Positions 55,096 to 64,000 of a stretch of DNA of 64,000 bases are shown piece after piece. Source of the stretch: Callorhinus ursinus (taxonomy: Eukaryota > Chordata > Mammalia > Carnivora > Otariidae); NCBI RefSeq assembly GCF_003265705.1, contig NW_020312827.1, forward strand, positions 15,530,154 through 15,594,153, read 5' to 3'. Every line of letters starts with the position of its first letter. Position 1 is the stretch's first letter. The notes under the pieces are model-generated. The model saw only the letters and a list, made by a program, of their open reading frames with translations. It had not been told where the DNA came from and did no database searches. Made by a program: the position numbers and the translations under genes.

Positions 55096-57079
55096 ACCAT
55101 GGTAAGAAAATGAAGCAATTTTAACCTGACCATTCATTGCAAGGGACCTTCTGGGGATACACAGATGGGTGGCCTTAAGAAAATGATTATTATTATCATT
55201 ATTATTTCTGGAATCACATTGGTGAGAAACAACAAAATTATCTTATGAAAGAAGTCACAGAAGAGGGTTTGAATCACATTCTTAGTGAAATATGGATTTA
55301 AAAAATGCCTATCTTTGAAAAGAAAATGCTAGTAAGCTCCCAATGCAACAGAAATAGTAATAAAGCTGCAAATCAGTGTACTGGTCAATAGGAGAGCCAG
55401 GAGGTCCCCAACACAACAGTGTTGACTTAAAATAGTTCATATAAATCAAAAGGCTGTGTTAATTCAGGATTCAGAGCATATCACACAGGAGAAGGGCAAC
55501 TTTTAAACCCTTCTCCATCCCCGGGCCCATAAAGGACCTTGATTAAGTGTGAGTAAAAGGAATATGACGCTAATGACATACATACAAAGTAACTATTTTT
55601 CTTCTGCTTGGGGATGGAGAGGTGGACATGACAAGCCCAAATCCCACCCCAACGCTGCTCCTTCCTTACTGAAGCCTCCAGAAATGAAAAGATGGCTTTG
55701 TTGATGCACTGACCCCCTCACCCACTTTCGCATCGGCTAGCGTGGGAAGGAAATGAGGAATGGTGTATACACCCAGTGTAAACACTCCAGTTCCCGCAAG
55801 TTCCTAGGGCCAAGAGTTAATGTATTTCTAACTTTAAAATAGACTTAGTCACCGTATTTCGAATGATCCACATTGCAGGACCTATAAAAACCTCATCTCG
55901 TTGGCTCTTCATCTCTTCTCTCATTACCTTCCTGTAGTATATTTTCACTCCATACATGATTTAGGGAACGTTTCTGATCAACACCGTTTTCTGTCTCAGG
56001 AGTTTTGTCAAGTGGATTGGGAATCACATTTATTCCACGAAAGTAATGGAAGGGGAGTGGATAAAGCCATAGATTTTTCTCTTCCTCACTCCATGTCCCA
56101 GGTACTATATAGTAATGAGATACTGCTGAGTTAGTTTTGATCAAATCACCTAACATCTTCCATGTTAAGTTTGAGAATTCAGGAAGGCTTTTAATGTTTT
56201 AGTGTGCTAAGAATGGTTTTTGTGGTTTGGTTACCTTTGTATTTTTTATTTCACATTTTTTATATTTCCTGTTTGGTGCATATTAATTAGAATTGTTCAT
56301 TCTTGTTAACAAATAAAAATTAGAAAAAGGCCAAGCACAATGCCAAGTGTTCTGATGTAAAGCAATACTTTACCCCTTTGTCTGCTGTGGAAAATTGCTA
56401 ATTTCCATAAGATACCCAATTATTTTCTTTATAGTCATCCAGAGAGATGAAACTAGATGGAATAAAGTTCATTCAGACAACTTTGCTATTGTGCTAATAA
56501 TTTGATTAAAATTAACACAAAACAGGAACCTGGCTTTGACCTTACCGATGGTGAGATTTAAGTCTTCTGCATGAGAGCTATCATATTCAGGATCCAGGTC
56601 TAACATACCTTTGTGACAGGAAAATTAAAGACATGGGAAACTGTCATAATTCTCTCCTTAGTCCTTTAAAGACCACTATAACTCAGAAGGCATCCACTTT
56701 ATATTCAAGTGCAATGTTAATGGCTTATAGTTTCAGAGATTAAGAATGGTTAGGAAAAATATTACTCCCAGTTCTTCATTTGTGTGTCAGGGGAGACAGG
56801 AAAATAAATTTATTCTAAAATAAGCAAACTTACTTTCATCTTTTCTCCATATGCCTTAGTCTTGTAACATTTGTTTTAGACTAAAGAATGCTGTGTTGCC
56901 AAATTGCTTACATCTTAAAATGTTAAAATATTCTCTTTGGGCTCACAAAAGACTGCAAAGTGTAAAATGCTTATTTATTGCTATTATCCTATAGCATAAA
57001 AATTAGCGTGAAACAACTTGGTTGGGGGGGTGGGGAGAGACAGGGCTGGTTCTTGGATCTCTTCTGTTTGAATCTATAC
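55096..57079. other. Long unannotated stretch
   Basis: About 2 kb of AT-rich sequence. 55490-55990 is more balanced. A TATA-like 'cctataaaaa' at 55881-55890 lacks other promoter features. A G run near 57024-57030. Confidence 0.4.
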
Positions 57080-57875
57080 TCACACCCCAATGATAATCAT
57101 CCCGCTTTATGGCTTTAAGTGGCATCTATATGATGACAACTCTCAAATTAGTATCTCCCGCCTAGACCTTTTCCTTCAACTCCAGACTCATATATTCAAC
57201 TGCCTACTCAACCTCAACACGTGGATAATGAACAGGCATATCGAACGTAACATGTTGAAACTGATTTCACTGCCTTCAACTTGTTTTTCCCACAGTCTTC
57301 CCATCTAGGTCAATGGGAACTCTACTGCCTTCCAGCTCCCGGAGCCCACAGAGCTCACTGTCTGACTACTTGGATAAAAATAATCGTGGCTTCCTTGATT
57401 CTTTCTCTTCTTTGGCTCTCCACATGTAATTTAGCAGCAGATCCTGCTGGTTGTACTTAAAGGGTAAATTCAAAGCCCGTCAAGGTCTCACCACCTCTCC
57501 TGCTACCACTGTGGTCCGAGTGTCCATCACCCATTGCATGCATGACCGCACAACAATCTTACTTGTGTGCTCTTCTTGGTCTGTTCTCAGCAAAAGAGCC
57601 AATGTGTCTCCCTTAAAACCTGGCTCCTCGGGTCACTTCCTTGCTCAAAACTTCCCAGTGGCTTTCCATATTGTCCATTGAAAACAGGGAAATTCTTTCC
57701 ACTGTCTACCAGGCCCTGTATAGTCTGGTCTGTTCCAGCTTCTTCCTTTTCCACCACACCGAACTTTTGTTGGTCCTTGTCCATGCTGGACACAACTTCG
57801 TGAAATATTTTCTAGCACATCGCTGGGCACAGAGTAAACAGCTAGCAAAGGTTATTTTGAGTGAATGAATGAAAG
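57080..57875 (+). mobile_element. LINE L2 with decayed reverse transcriptase end
   Basis: Longest forward L2 here. 'ggcatctatatgatgacaactctcaaattagtatctcc' translates to a broken form of the L2 YADDTQ region (HLYDDNSQISIS). 'ccagactcatatattcaactgcctactcaacc', 'ccttgattctttctc', 'cttcccagtggctttcca', 'ctaccaggccctgtatagtctgg' then follow, with a tail 'gaatgaatgaaa'. Many indels, so non-functional. Confidence 0.85.
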
Positions 57876-58009
57876 CAAAAAAAACAAAGATAAGTCTGGA
57901 AAGCCTTTGGAATATTTTAGTTGTTCCTGGACCCTAATGTGTTCTCCCTTGATATATTTTTTTTAATTTAGATATTTCTGATATTGTACTGTGCAGATTG
58001 AATTGCATG

Positions 58010-58140
58010 ATTGTTCTAATCAACATTTTTTGGTGACTACTATGTACCAGGGATTATATGAATTGGCCCCAGGTATAAAAATAGCATCCCACGTGCTACT
58101 TGGCCCGGAAACTAGAGATCTTACATCTGCCTTCTATTTG
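58010..58140 (-). mobile_element. L2-like 3' fragment (reverse)
   Basis: 'tcaacattttttggtgactactatgtaccagggattatatgaattggccccaggtataaaaatagcat', 'ggaaactagagatcttac' resembles reverse L2 tail sequence. Confidence 0.5.
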
Positions 58141-58589
58141 TACCTTCTTCACATACAATGCATAAATCACGTGCCTGCTATGAATCTGATTATGGGCCTG
58201 GCACCAACTTATATTAAACAGAGGTGGATATCAGTTGACAGTACCAAAGCTTGCTTTGTTTGTTCCGCGATTTGATTTGGTTACCAACATTTAGAACTGG
58301 GGAATGGAAGTGTGGGAGGTGGTGCAAAAATATGTATTTCTATTTTCTCTTGAAAAATCAACAGACTTGGTAATCTTGGGTCTGTTTTTTAGCATTCTGC
58401 TGTGGATGAGCAATAGCTTCCCACTATCTTTGAAGATGGTTACCAGCTCCAGATTCTCAAAGGGGTTCACAATACAGGGGCGGGGGGGAAGAAAAAGCAA
58501 GATAAAATAACATTTTTTCTTTTGAATATCTTTTGTATTTTGTAAAGCTTCTGCATATTGTGTTTCATGGTATCCTAAAGACAATCTTT
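58141..58589. other. Unannotated sequence
   Basis: No recognised element. G run at about 58482-58489. Confidence 0.4.
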
Positions 58590-58680
58590 CGGAGTAAATG
58601 GTGTTATCTGCAATTTTACAGCTAAAGGAGTGGAGTCTGAAGGAGTTTAATGACTTGTCTTAATGACTCAGCTTATAAGG
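58590..58680 (-). mobile_element. Short MIR fragment (reverse)
   Basis: 'gtgttatctgcaattttacagctaaaggagtggagtctgaaggagtttaatgacttgtc' looks like the reverse MIR core. Confidence 0.55.
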
Positions 58681-58704
58681 AACTATCATCCTCCTCCTCC
58701 TCAT

Positions 58705-58955
58705 CATCATGGTAATTTACATTTATTGGGTACTTACTATGAGCCAAACACCGTCTTAAGTGTCTTTTATATGTAAATGCATTTAATCTTCCAATAACTC
58801 TGAGAAAGGCACTATTTATTCTTCTTATTTTCCAATAAGGAAATGAATGACTGGTAAGAGCAGTAACTTGCCTAAGGCTTCAAAGCTGGCAGTGATGGGG
58901 TGAGAATTTAAATTCGGATGGTCAAGTCCAGAGCCCAATTTTAACCACAGGTCTA
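58705..58955 (-). mobile_element. MIR element (reverse), nearly full
   Basis: 'catttattgggtacttactatgagccaaacaccgtcttaag', 'catttaatcttccaataactctgagaaaggcactatttattcttc', 'gtaacttgcctaaggcttcaaagctggcagtgatggggtgagaatttaaa', 'ccagagcccaattttaaccac'. All in reverse MIR order. Confidence 0.88.
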
Positions 58956-59159
58956 TAGTGCTATATTCAGCATTGCATAGGTCTACCTAACTCCAAAGAC
59001 ACTCTTCTTTCCATCATTACAGACTTCGGAGAGCACAGAGTGACAGTGAACCAAAAGCAGATCCTCATGAACACTAGTGCGGAAAAGAAGTTTCTGGAGA
59101 CAGTGGAGAGAACTCTAGTGTCCTTCTTCGTGGGAACTATAAATCTACATGGGGTCATT

Positions 59160-59243
59160 CTGCCCATGCTTTCACCGCACCTTGACCATATAGTCTGCCT
59201 TAGGGGTATCTTCCCATATCTTCATGGGAACTCCTTCAATTAG

Positions 59244-59279
<36 letters not shown>

Positions 59280-59350
59280 CGTGCTTCCCTCTGAATCCCT
59301 AGTGACTACACCTGTGCCTGGTACCCTATAGATATCTTATTACAGAATGT
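59160..59350 (+). mobile_element. L2 3' end with (TG)n insertion
   Basis: 'tgaatccctagtgactacacctgtgcctggtaccctatagatatctt' is an L2 tail. A (TG)n microsatellite at 59245-59278 interrupts it. Confidence 0.55.
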
Positions 59351-60356
59351 TTTCTGTCCTGGCTTGAAAATTGACTGACTTTTTCATCTTTCAAAATTTC
59401 TCGATTTGACCAAATCGAACACTGTTAAAAGTAAACACAAAAGAAGTTTAGTGTGCCCTAAATGCTCAAGGCAAACATGAAAGTAGTACTATCTGACTGC
59501 ATAGTCTTATATGTCCAGGAATGAATGGTATACTCCCAGTTAAAACCTCACTTAAAATGAATGTGTCTGATAACAGAGATCTCTCAGACTACAACTTAGC
59601 TGCCATGAGCCCCCACTTCTAGTAGATTGCATTGCTCTTAGGGAACTCTTAGGGAGTTATCAGGGTCTAACTGGGTGTCTGTGTTTCATTTTTAACAAGC
59701 CAGGTGAGCAACATGGTACGTCAGCCATTTGATAGGAAATAACTGTTCATGCCTTCTACTTGTCATGTCCACTCAGCAGATTATCTCTTCCAAGGCAATC
59801 AAAAGGGTAAGGTTCATTTTTAATTGGTATAATTCCTCCTAAAACTCAATTGGAGGGACAACTGTCTCTTTTTGGCTCAATTCCTTTATGTTGTTTAGGG
59901 AGTTCAGATTTTTAACACATTATGATCAAAATATTCTTCAAACTAGGTCATCCTAGTTGGTACTAATTTTTTCTTTGGTTTATTGAATGCTTTTAATCAA
60001 ATAAAGGCCAAAAGGGGAGCTGAAACCTAGTCCTGATGATTTTTGCTCTTCTTTTGTCGCTCCACCTCTGCTGACATCAAATGGGAAGGAAATAATCTTA
60101 CAAATATTCTGTGAGAGATCCTCCAAAGCTAATAATTTTCTCTAATTCCATCTTATCCTCCAAATTGAGGACGATGTAAATGAAACTTTAAGAAGTCTTC
60201 CTACAACACTCAATAGAAATGCGTTGAGTAAGTAATGCATGTGAATGAAGATTCCCAAGTTTTTCCAGGCATCTCTTGAATCCCCAATTCCCCTTGTCTT
60301 GAATCCCTGTTTCTAAGGTTGAGCCGTATGATTATAGTGCCATTTCCAATTGAAGG
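59351..60356. other. Unannotated sequence
   Basis: About 1 kb with no recognised gene or repeat. Confidence 0.4.
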
Positions 60357-60984
60357 TATATTAGTTTCCTGAGGAAGTAGTAACAAAGTAGCACAAACTC
60401 TGGAGGCTAAAAGTCAGAAATCAAGTTGTCTGGAGAGAAGGTTTTCTCTGAAGAGTCTAGGGAAGAGTCCTGCCTTGCCTCTTCCCAACTTCTGGTGGCT
60501 CCCAGCAACCCCTGGTATTTCTTGGCTTTATAGACTCCAATCTCAGCCTTTGACTTTACAAGGCCTTTTCCCCTGTGTGTTTCTATCCCAACATCTCTTT
60601 CATTTTTTACAAAACAGTGATAATATATCAATTTATTTATTATTTATTTTTTTAATTATGTCATGTTAATCACCATACATTACATCATTAGTTTTTGATG
60701 TAATGTTCCATTGTTTGCGTATAACACCCAGGGCTCCATGCAGTACGTGCCCTCTTTAATACCCATCACCAGGCTGACCCATCCCCCCACCCCCCTCCCC
60801 TCTAGAACCCTCAGTTTGTTTCATCTTTTTCTAAAGACACCAGCCATTGGATTTAGGATCCACCCTTACATATGACTCCATTTTAACTAATTATATCAGC
60901 AAGTACTGTATTTCTAAATAAGGTCACATTTTGAAGTTCTGGGTAGACATAGATTTTAGGGGAACACTATTCAACCCCTTACAG
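60357..60984 (-). mobile_element. MLT1-type MaLR LTR (reverse), split by an L1
   Basis: The left part begins 'tatattagtttcctgaggaagtagtaacaaagtagcacaaac' and continues 'cttctggtggctcccagcaacccctgg', 'ccttttcccctgtgtgtttc'. After the L1 the right part continues 'aaagacaccagccattggattt', 'aactaattatatcagc', 'aaataaggtcacattttgaagttctggg', 'attcaaccccttaca'. Reverse MLT1 order. Confidence 0.85.
60601..60821 (-). mobile_element. Carnivoran L1 3' end inside an MLT1 LTR
   Basis: 'catgttaatcaccatacattacatca', 'tagtttttgatgtaatgttcca', 'tataacacccagggctcca', 'tctagaaccctcagtttg', about 170 bp of L1 UTR. The suspected target duplication 'catctcttt' (60592) and 'catcttttt' (60822) would include an extra 30-40 bp beyond the L1 tail (about 60601-60636). 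That could be a transduced piece or diverged LTR sequence. Confidence 0.85.
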
Positions 60985-61975
60985 ATGGGTATCAGGAAAG
61001 GGCACACTAAATTTAAGCCTGAAATGGAGAGTAGTTAGATATACTAGTAGTGTGAAGTTTTATGTTTATTTGGCTAAAAGTTTCCTGTGTTTACTGTTTG
61101 CTGTAGTTTTGATGTCATAGGCTAAAATTTTCTCTAGTGTCCTCATTTTTGTCTCCCTCTCTGTTTTTGGGTTTTCCTAGAGATTCCTTAAATGGGATCT
61201 GTGACTTGAAGCTCTTTTAGTTATAGTTTCCTGTGATTTTCCAGGACCCCTGTCAATGTGGTGTAAGATTTTAGGGAAGCCGAAGCATTCTATAATCCTA
61301 TGATTAGTCTTTAGTCTTTCAATGAGCCTGACTTGGATAATTCCCTTCTTCCACGTTGAAGGCTAGAGAGGGCTGGAGTTGGGTCTTTCCCTTCACCCTC
61401 CTGGAATCCTACAGGGGATTGTATTCCAATATCTTTTTTCTTTCCAGATTGTTAGGCTTTGGTAAAATCCCAGGCTGGTTAAATGCTGATAAAATAGTTT
61501 CTCTTAAGGGCAGGCCTTGTTGAGGAGAACAGAGAGCTCTGGGTATATTTCAAAATGGTTATGTTTCCTCTCCTTGTGCTAGAAGCATGAGGGTTTTCTC
61601 CACAGTGAGAATTTGGTAGGGTTTCTAGACATGAAACTCACAAGTGTGCCCCACCCCGGTACTGGGTCCCCTCGGAGTTTTAAATTCTCATAGCAGTCTA
61701 TTCTGAGTATCTAGCAATTCTTTGATTATGGTTTAAACTATTCCTAAGAATATTGACTACCGGTGTGGGCTGCTTCTTTTCATAAGCTGTAATTTTCTGT
61801 ATTTTCTTGTCTGTCTCTCCAGTTTTCAGGGTAACAGTTTGCCCTATAACCTCACTTCTCTGATAGATTAAAGAAAACTTGTTGGTTTTCAGGTTGTTCA
61901 GCTTTTTTCTTGTTGTGAGGACAAGGTTAATGACTTCTAAGTTCTACATGTTGGATCAGAAACCCCAAAGGTCTG
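60985..61975. mobile_element. Ancient L1 non-coding fragment
   Basis: Long ordered similarity to an old mammalian L1 stretch: 'agtttcctgtgattttccaggacccctgtcaatgtgg', 'agggcaggccttgttgaggagaacagagagctctgggtata', 'gtttcctctccttgtgctagaagcatgagggttttctcc', 'gaaactcacaagtgtgcc', 'tctttgattatggtttaaact', 'tcttgtctgtctctccagttttcagggtaac'. Exact subfamily and strand uncertain. Confidence 0.6.
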
Positions 61976-62780
61976 AAATGAAGATTATGATAATAATAAC
62001 AACCTACTTCTACTGTGTGCCAGACTTTCTAATGCTTAATGACAAATCAATGACATTTTATTATCTATTATTCCAATTGTAGAACTTGAAGCTCTAGTAA
62101 CTTTTCATGTAATAAACTAGGATTTGAAACAAAATAACTACATCCAAATGGTAACTGCCATGTTACACCATGAGCAAAAAAGCCTTGTCTCTTGTGTCTA
62201 CTTAAGAAATCAGGATAAGTCTCATTACTTCACAAGGATAAGAGATCCACATTTAATAACATAGATGTAAGGCTCAAGTGTTCAATGAATAGACTAGATG
62301 TGCATCAAGCATTTTAGTTACTGTTTCTGTGAACCAAGCTAGAGAAAAAATATGGAGGATTCTTCATAGCTAACAACTGGAGATCTTGTGGTCCTCTAGA
62401 GTGACATCATCAGCACAAAATTAAATCAGTGCAACTGAATGAGCAGTGGTTCTGTATGGGAGAGCCCTGCATGCTGATTCTGAATCCTGGATTCTTGCCC
62501 TACTCTTCTACTTACCATCTTGGCACAGAACATAGGTCATACAACTCATCTGGGTCTTGGATTTCACACTGGGGAAATAGCAGGCAATCCTCTCAAGTTC
62601 TTTTTTAGTCTAAAATTCCAAGTATTGATTTGAAACAAAAAAAAAATGTATAGCTTGAGAAAGGTAGGAAGGACAGAGGGTGGCTTGAGGTGATCTGTGT
62701 AGAACAATGTATATTTTGAACCCTTATACTCACTAGGAAAATCAAGTAAAGCCAAGGCATTAATTATTAAAGTTTATTTT
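61976..62780. other. Unannotated sequence
   Basis: Possible weak MIR pieces near 61985-62130 (reverse) and 62430-62560 (forward). No exon recognised. Confidence 0.35.
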
Positions 62781-62955
62781 TTTAAGATTTTATTTATTTG
62801 ACAGAGAGAGAGAGAGAACACAAGCAGGGGAAACAGCAGAGGGAAAGGGTCTCCACTGATCAGGGAACCCAATGCAGGGCCCAATCCCATCCCAGGACCC
62901 TGGGATCATGACCTGAGCTGAAGGCAGGTGCTTAACCCACTCACCCAGGTGCCCC
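62781..62955 (-). mobile_element. CAN/SINEC SINE (reverse), decayed
   Basis: 'tttaagattttatttatttgac', GA-rich stretch, 'caatgcagggcccaatcccatcccaggaccctggg' with an internal 'atccc' duplication, 'gatcatgacctgagctgaag', 'cacccaggtgcccc'. Target duplication poorly kept ('aaagtttatttt' and 'aaggtttactgttta'). Confidence 0.93.
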
Positions 62956-62970
62956 AAGGTTTACTGTTTA

Positions 62971-64000
62971 TTATGTTTAAACCGAGCTCGTCAGTATAGC
63001 TGTCTGGTTCCTTCTTCATCCAACAATGTGTCCTAAAGCATTTTACCCCATTAGCAATAGCTGATATTCATTATTTGCTTCTTAAGACAAAAACCCAAAA
63101 CTCAACCTATTTCCTTAAAAAATGATCAGTGTACCCCTAAGGTAATTATTTGTGGCCCCAGAGAAGGCTGGTATTAAGATGGAGCACATGTTGTTTGACA
63201 ATCTTTCCCTCTAATGCCTTGGTATGTAGAAATTAAAAAATTCTGGGAAAGGCAGGCCCAACTGCATGGTACTCTGGGAATTTCTTGAGACAAAAGGGCT
63301 CCAGACCACCATTTCTTTCCTTTTTGAGCCGTATGATTAATAGAACCTATCTCAAGATTGACATAGCTTTAAGTGAATTTGGTGAGAAATAAAAGACACT
63401 GATCTTCATGGCACTTTCTCATAAGAACACTTGATAGCATATGATTGAGTTGCTTGAATTGTTGACCCAAGCTCTACATCCGGGCCTGATAATCATAAGG
63501 AATTGCTGATTCTCTTAACCCAGCCATTTGGTATTATGGATATACTTTGTCATTACTGTCAGTGAATATAAATTTTAAATAAAGTATCATAGTAAAACGA
63601 GTAGAAACATGGGAAGAAGTCTGCACAATATAACTAAGAGACAGAACTTTCTCCTTGTTACCATCCCACTTCCTGGGAGACACAGTGACTTCAGCAGAGG
63701 CATGAGCATAATAGTAATACACCCAAAGCCAGCCTGCTTCATTATTGAGGCTCATGGTGATGACAGAGAATTTCCACTTCTACCTCTAGTTGGTCCCAGT
63801 TGGTTCTCACCTGGTTCCTCAATAGTGAATTCCTCCTCATTGGCCAGAGTTCCTTGGTTATGACACAGGTTCTTCCACAGTGGTGGTAGGGCAAGCTGAG
63901 AGTCTTGTTCTGAAGAAATCAACTCCTGATGGGAGTGGCACTGGTAGAGCTCCTGACTTCTCCTCAAACAGGGATCCAGGAATCGTGATCAAGAACGAAT
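62971..64000. other. Unannotated sequence to window end
   Basis: No recognised gene or repeat. Opposed frames at 63609-63863 (plus) and 63752-63967 (minus) overlap and show no domain. The last 150 bp could be part of something continuing outside the window. Confidence 0.4.

Noticed and set aside
55881..55890. TATA-like box
   Set aside because: No initiator, CpG enrichment or downstream exon; such words are common in AT-rich DNA.

Overview
The window looks like intergenic or deep-intronic DNA of a mammal, almost certainly a carnivoran of the arctoid type (bear, seal, mustelid or relative). The main evidence is at least 16 tRNA-derived CAN/SINEC short interspersed elements, most with the head GGG(C/G)(A/G)CCTGGGTGGCTCAG, a CTTCGGCTCAGGTCATGATC core, a CT-rich stretch and an AAATAAATAAAATCTT tail. 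There are also four 3' ends of the carnivoran L1 family. The SINE head differs from the usual dog form (GGGATCCCTGGGTGGCGCAG) and the core differs from the cat form, so a non-dog caniform is favoured. I found no credible protein-coding exon, rRNA, tRNA, CpG island or microRNA. The longest open frames (up to 150 codons) are on both strands, lie in repeats or anonymous sequence, and match no family I recognise.

Layout. Positions 1-5 kb hold L2, MIR, MER5A and old L1 fossils plus one L1 3' end (816-1125). Positions 5-12 kb hold four plus-strand SINEs among unique sequence and an L2 fossil. Positions 12.1-13.9 kb are the best non-repetitive block: few mobile elements, two candidate regulatory segments with clustered motif-like words, and a 60-bp CT tract. 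Positions 14-23 kb hold two LTRs, a 5'-truncated L1 with a 21-base C run, a 23/24-bp minisatellite (20871-21033), a hAT fossil and an MLT1A-like LTR. Positions 23-25.3 kb are unique.

Positions 25.7-31 kb hold an L2 split by a later L1 3' end, with microsatellites and other fossils. Positions 32.1-33.9 kb hold four SINEs within 1.8 kb. Positions 34-45.7 kb alternate MIR, L2 and MaLR LTR fossils with SINEs. Positions 45.7-48.4 kb hold a HAL1/L1-like fossil carrying a SINE and a palindromic DNA transposon. Positions 50.07-50.66 kb hold the best preserved L1 tail, which keeps the last codons of ORF2. Positions 54-63 kb hold nested MIR+SINE, an L2 with a decayed reverse transcriptase region, an MLT1 LTR interrupted by an L1, an old L1 and a final SINE.

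The interest here is mostly historical: nested insertions that give a relative timeline, insertions with perfect target-site duplications that may be young or polymorphic, a minisatellite, and two candidate conserved non-coding blocks. I do not see a new molecular system. Repeat family names come from remembered consensus features and were not checked against a library. The regulatory calls are inferences that need a cross-species alignment.
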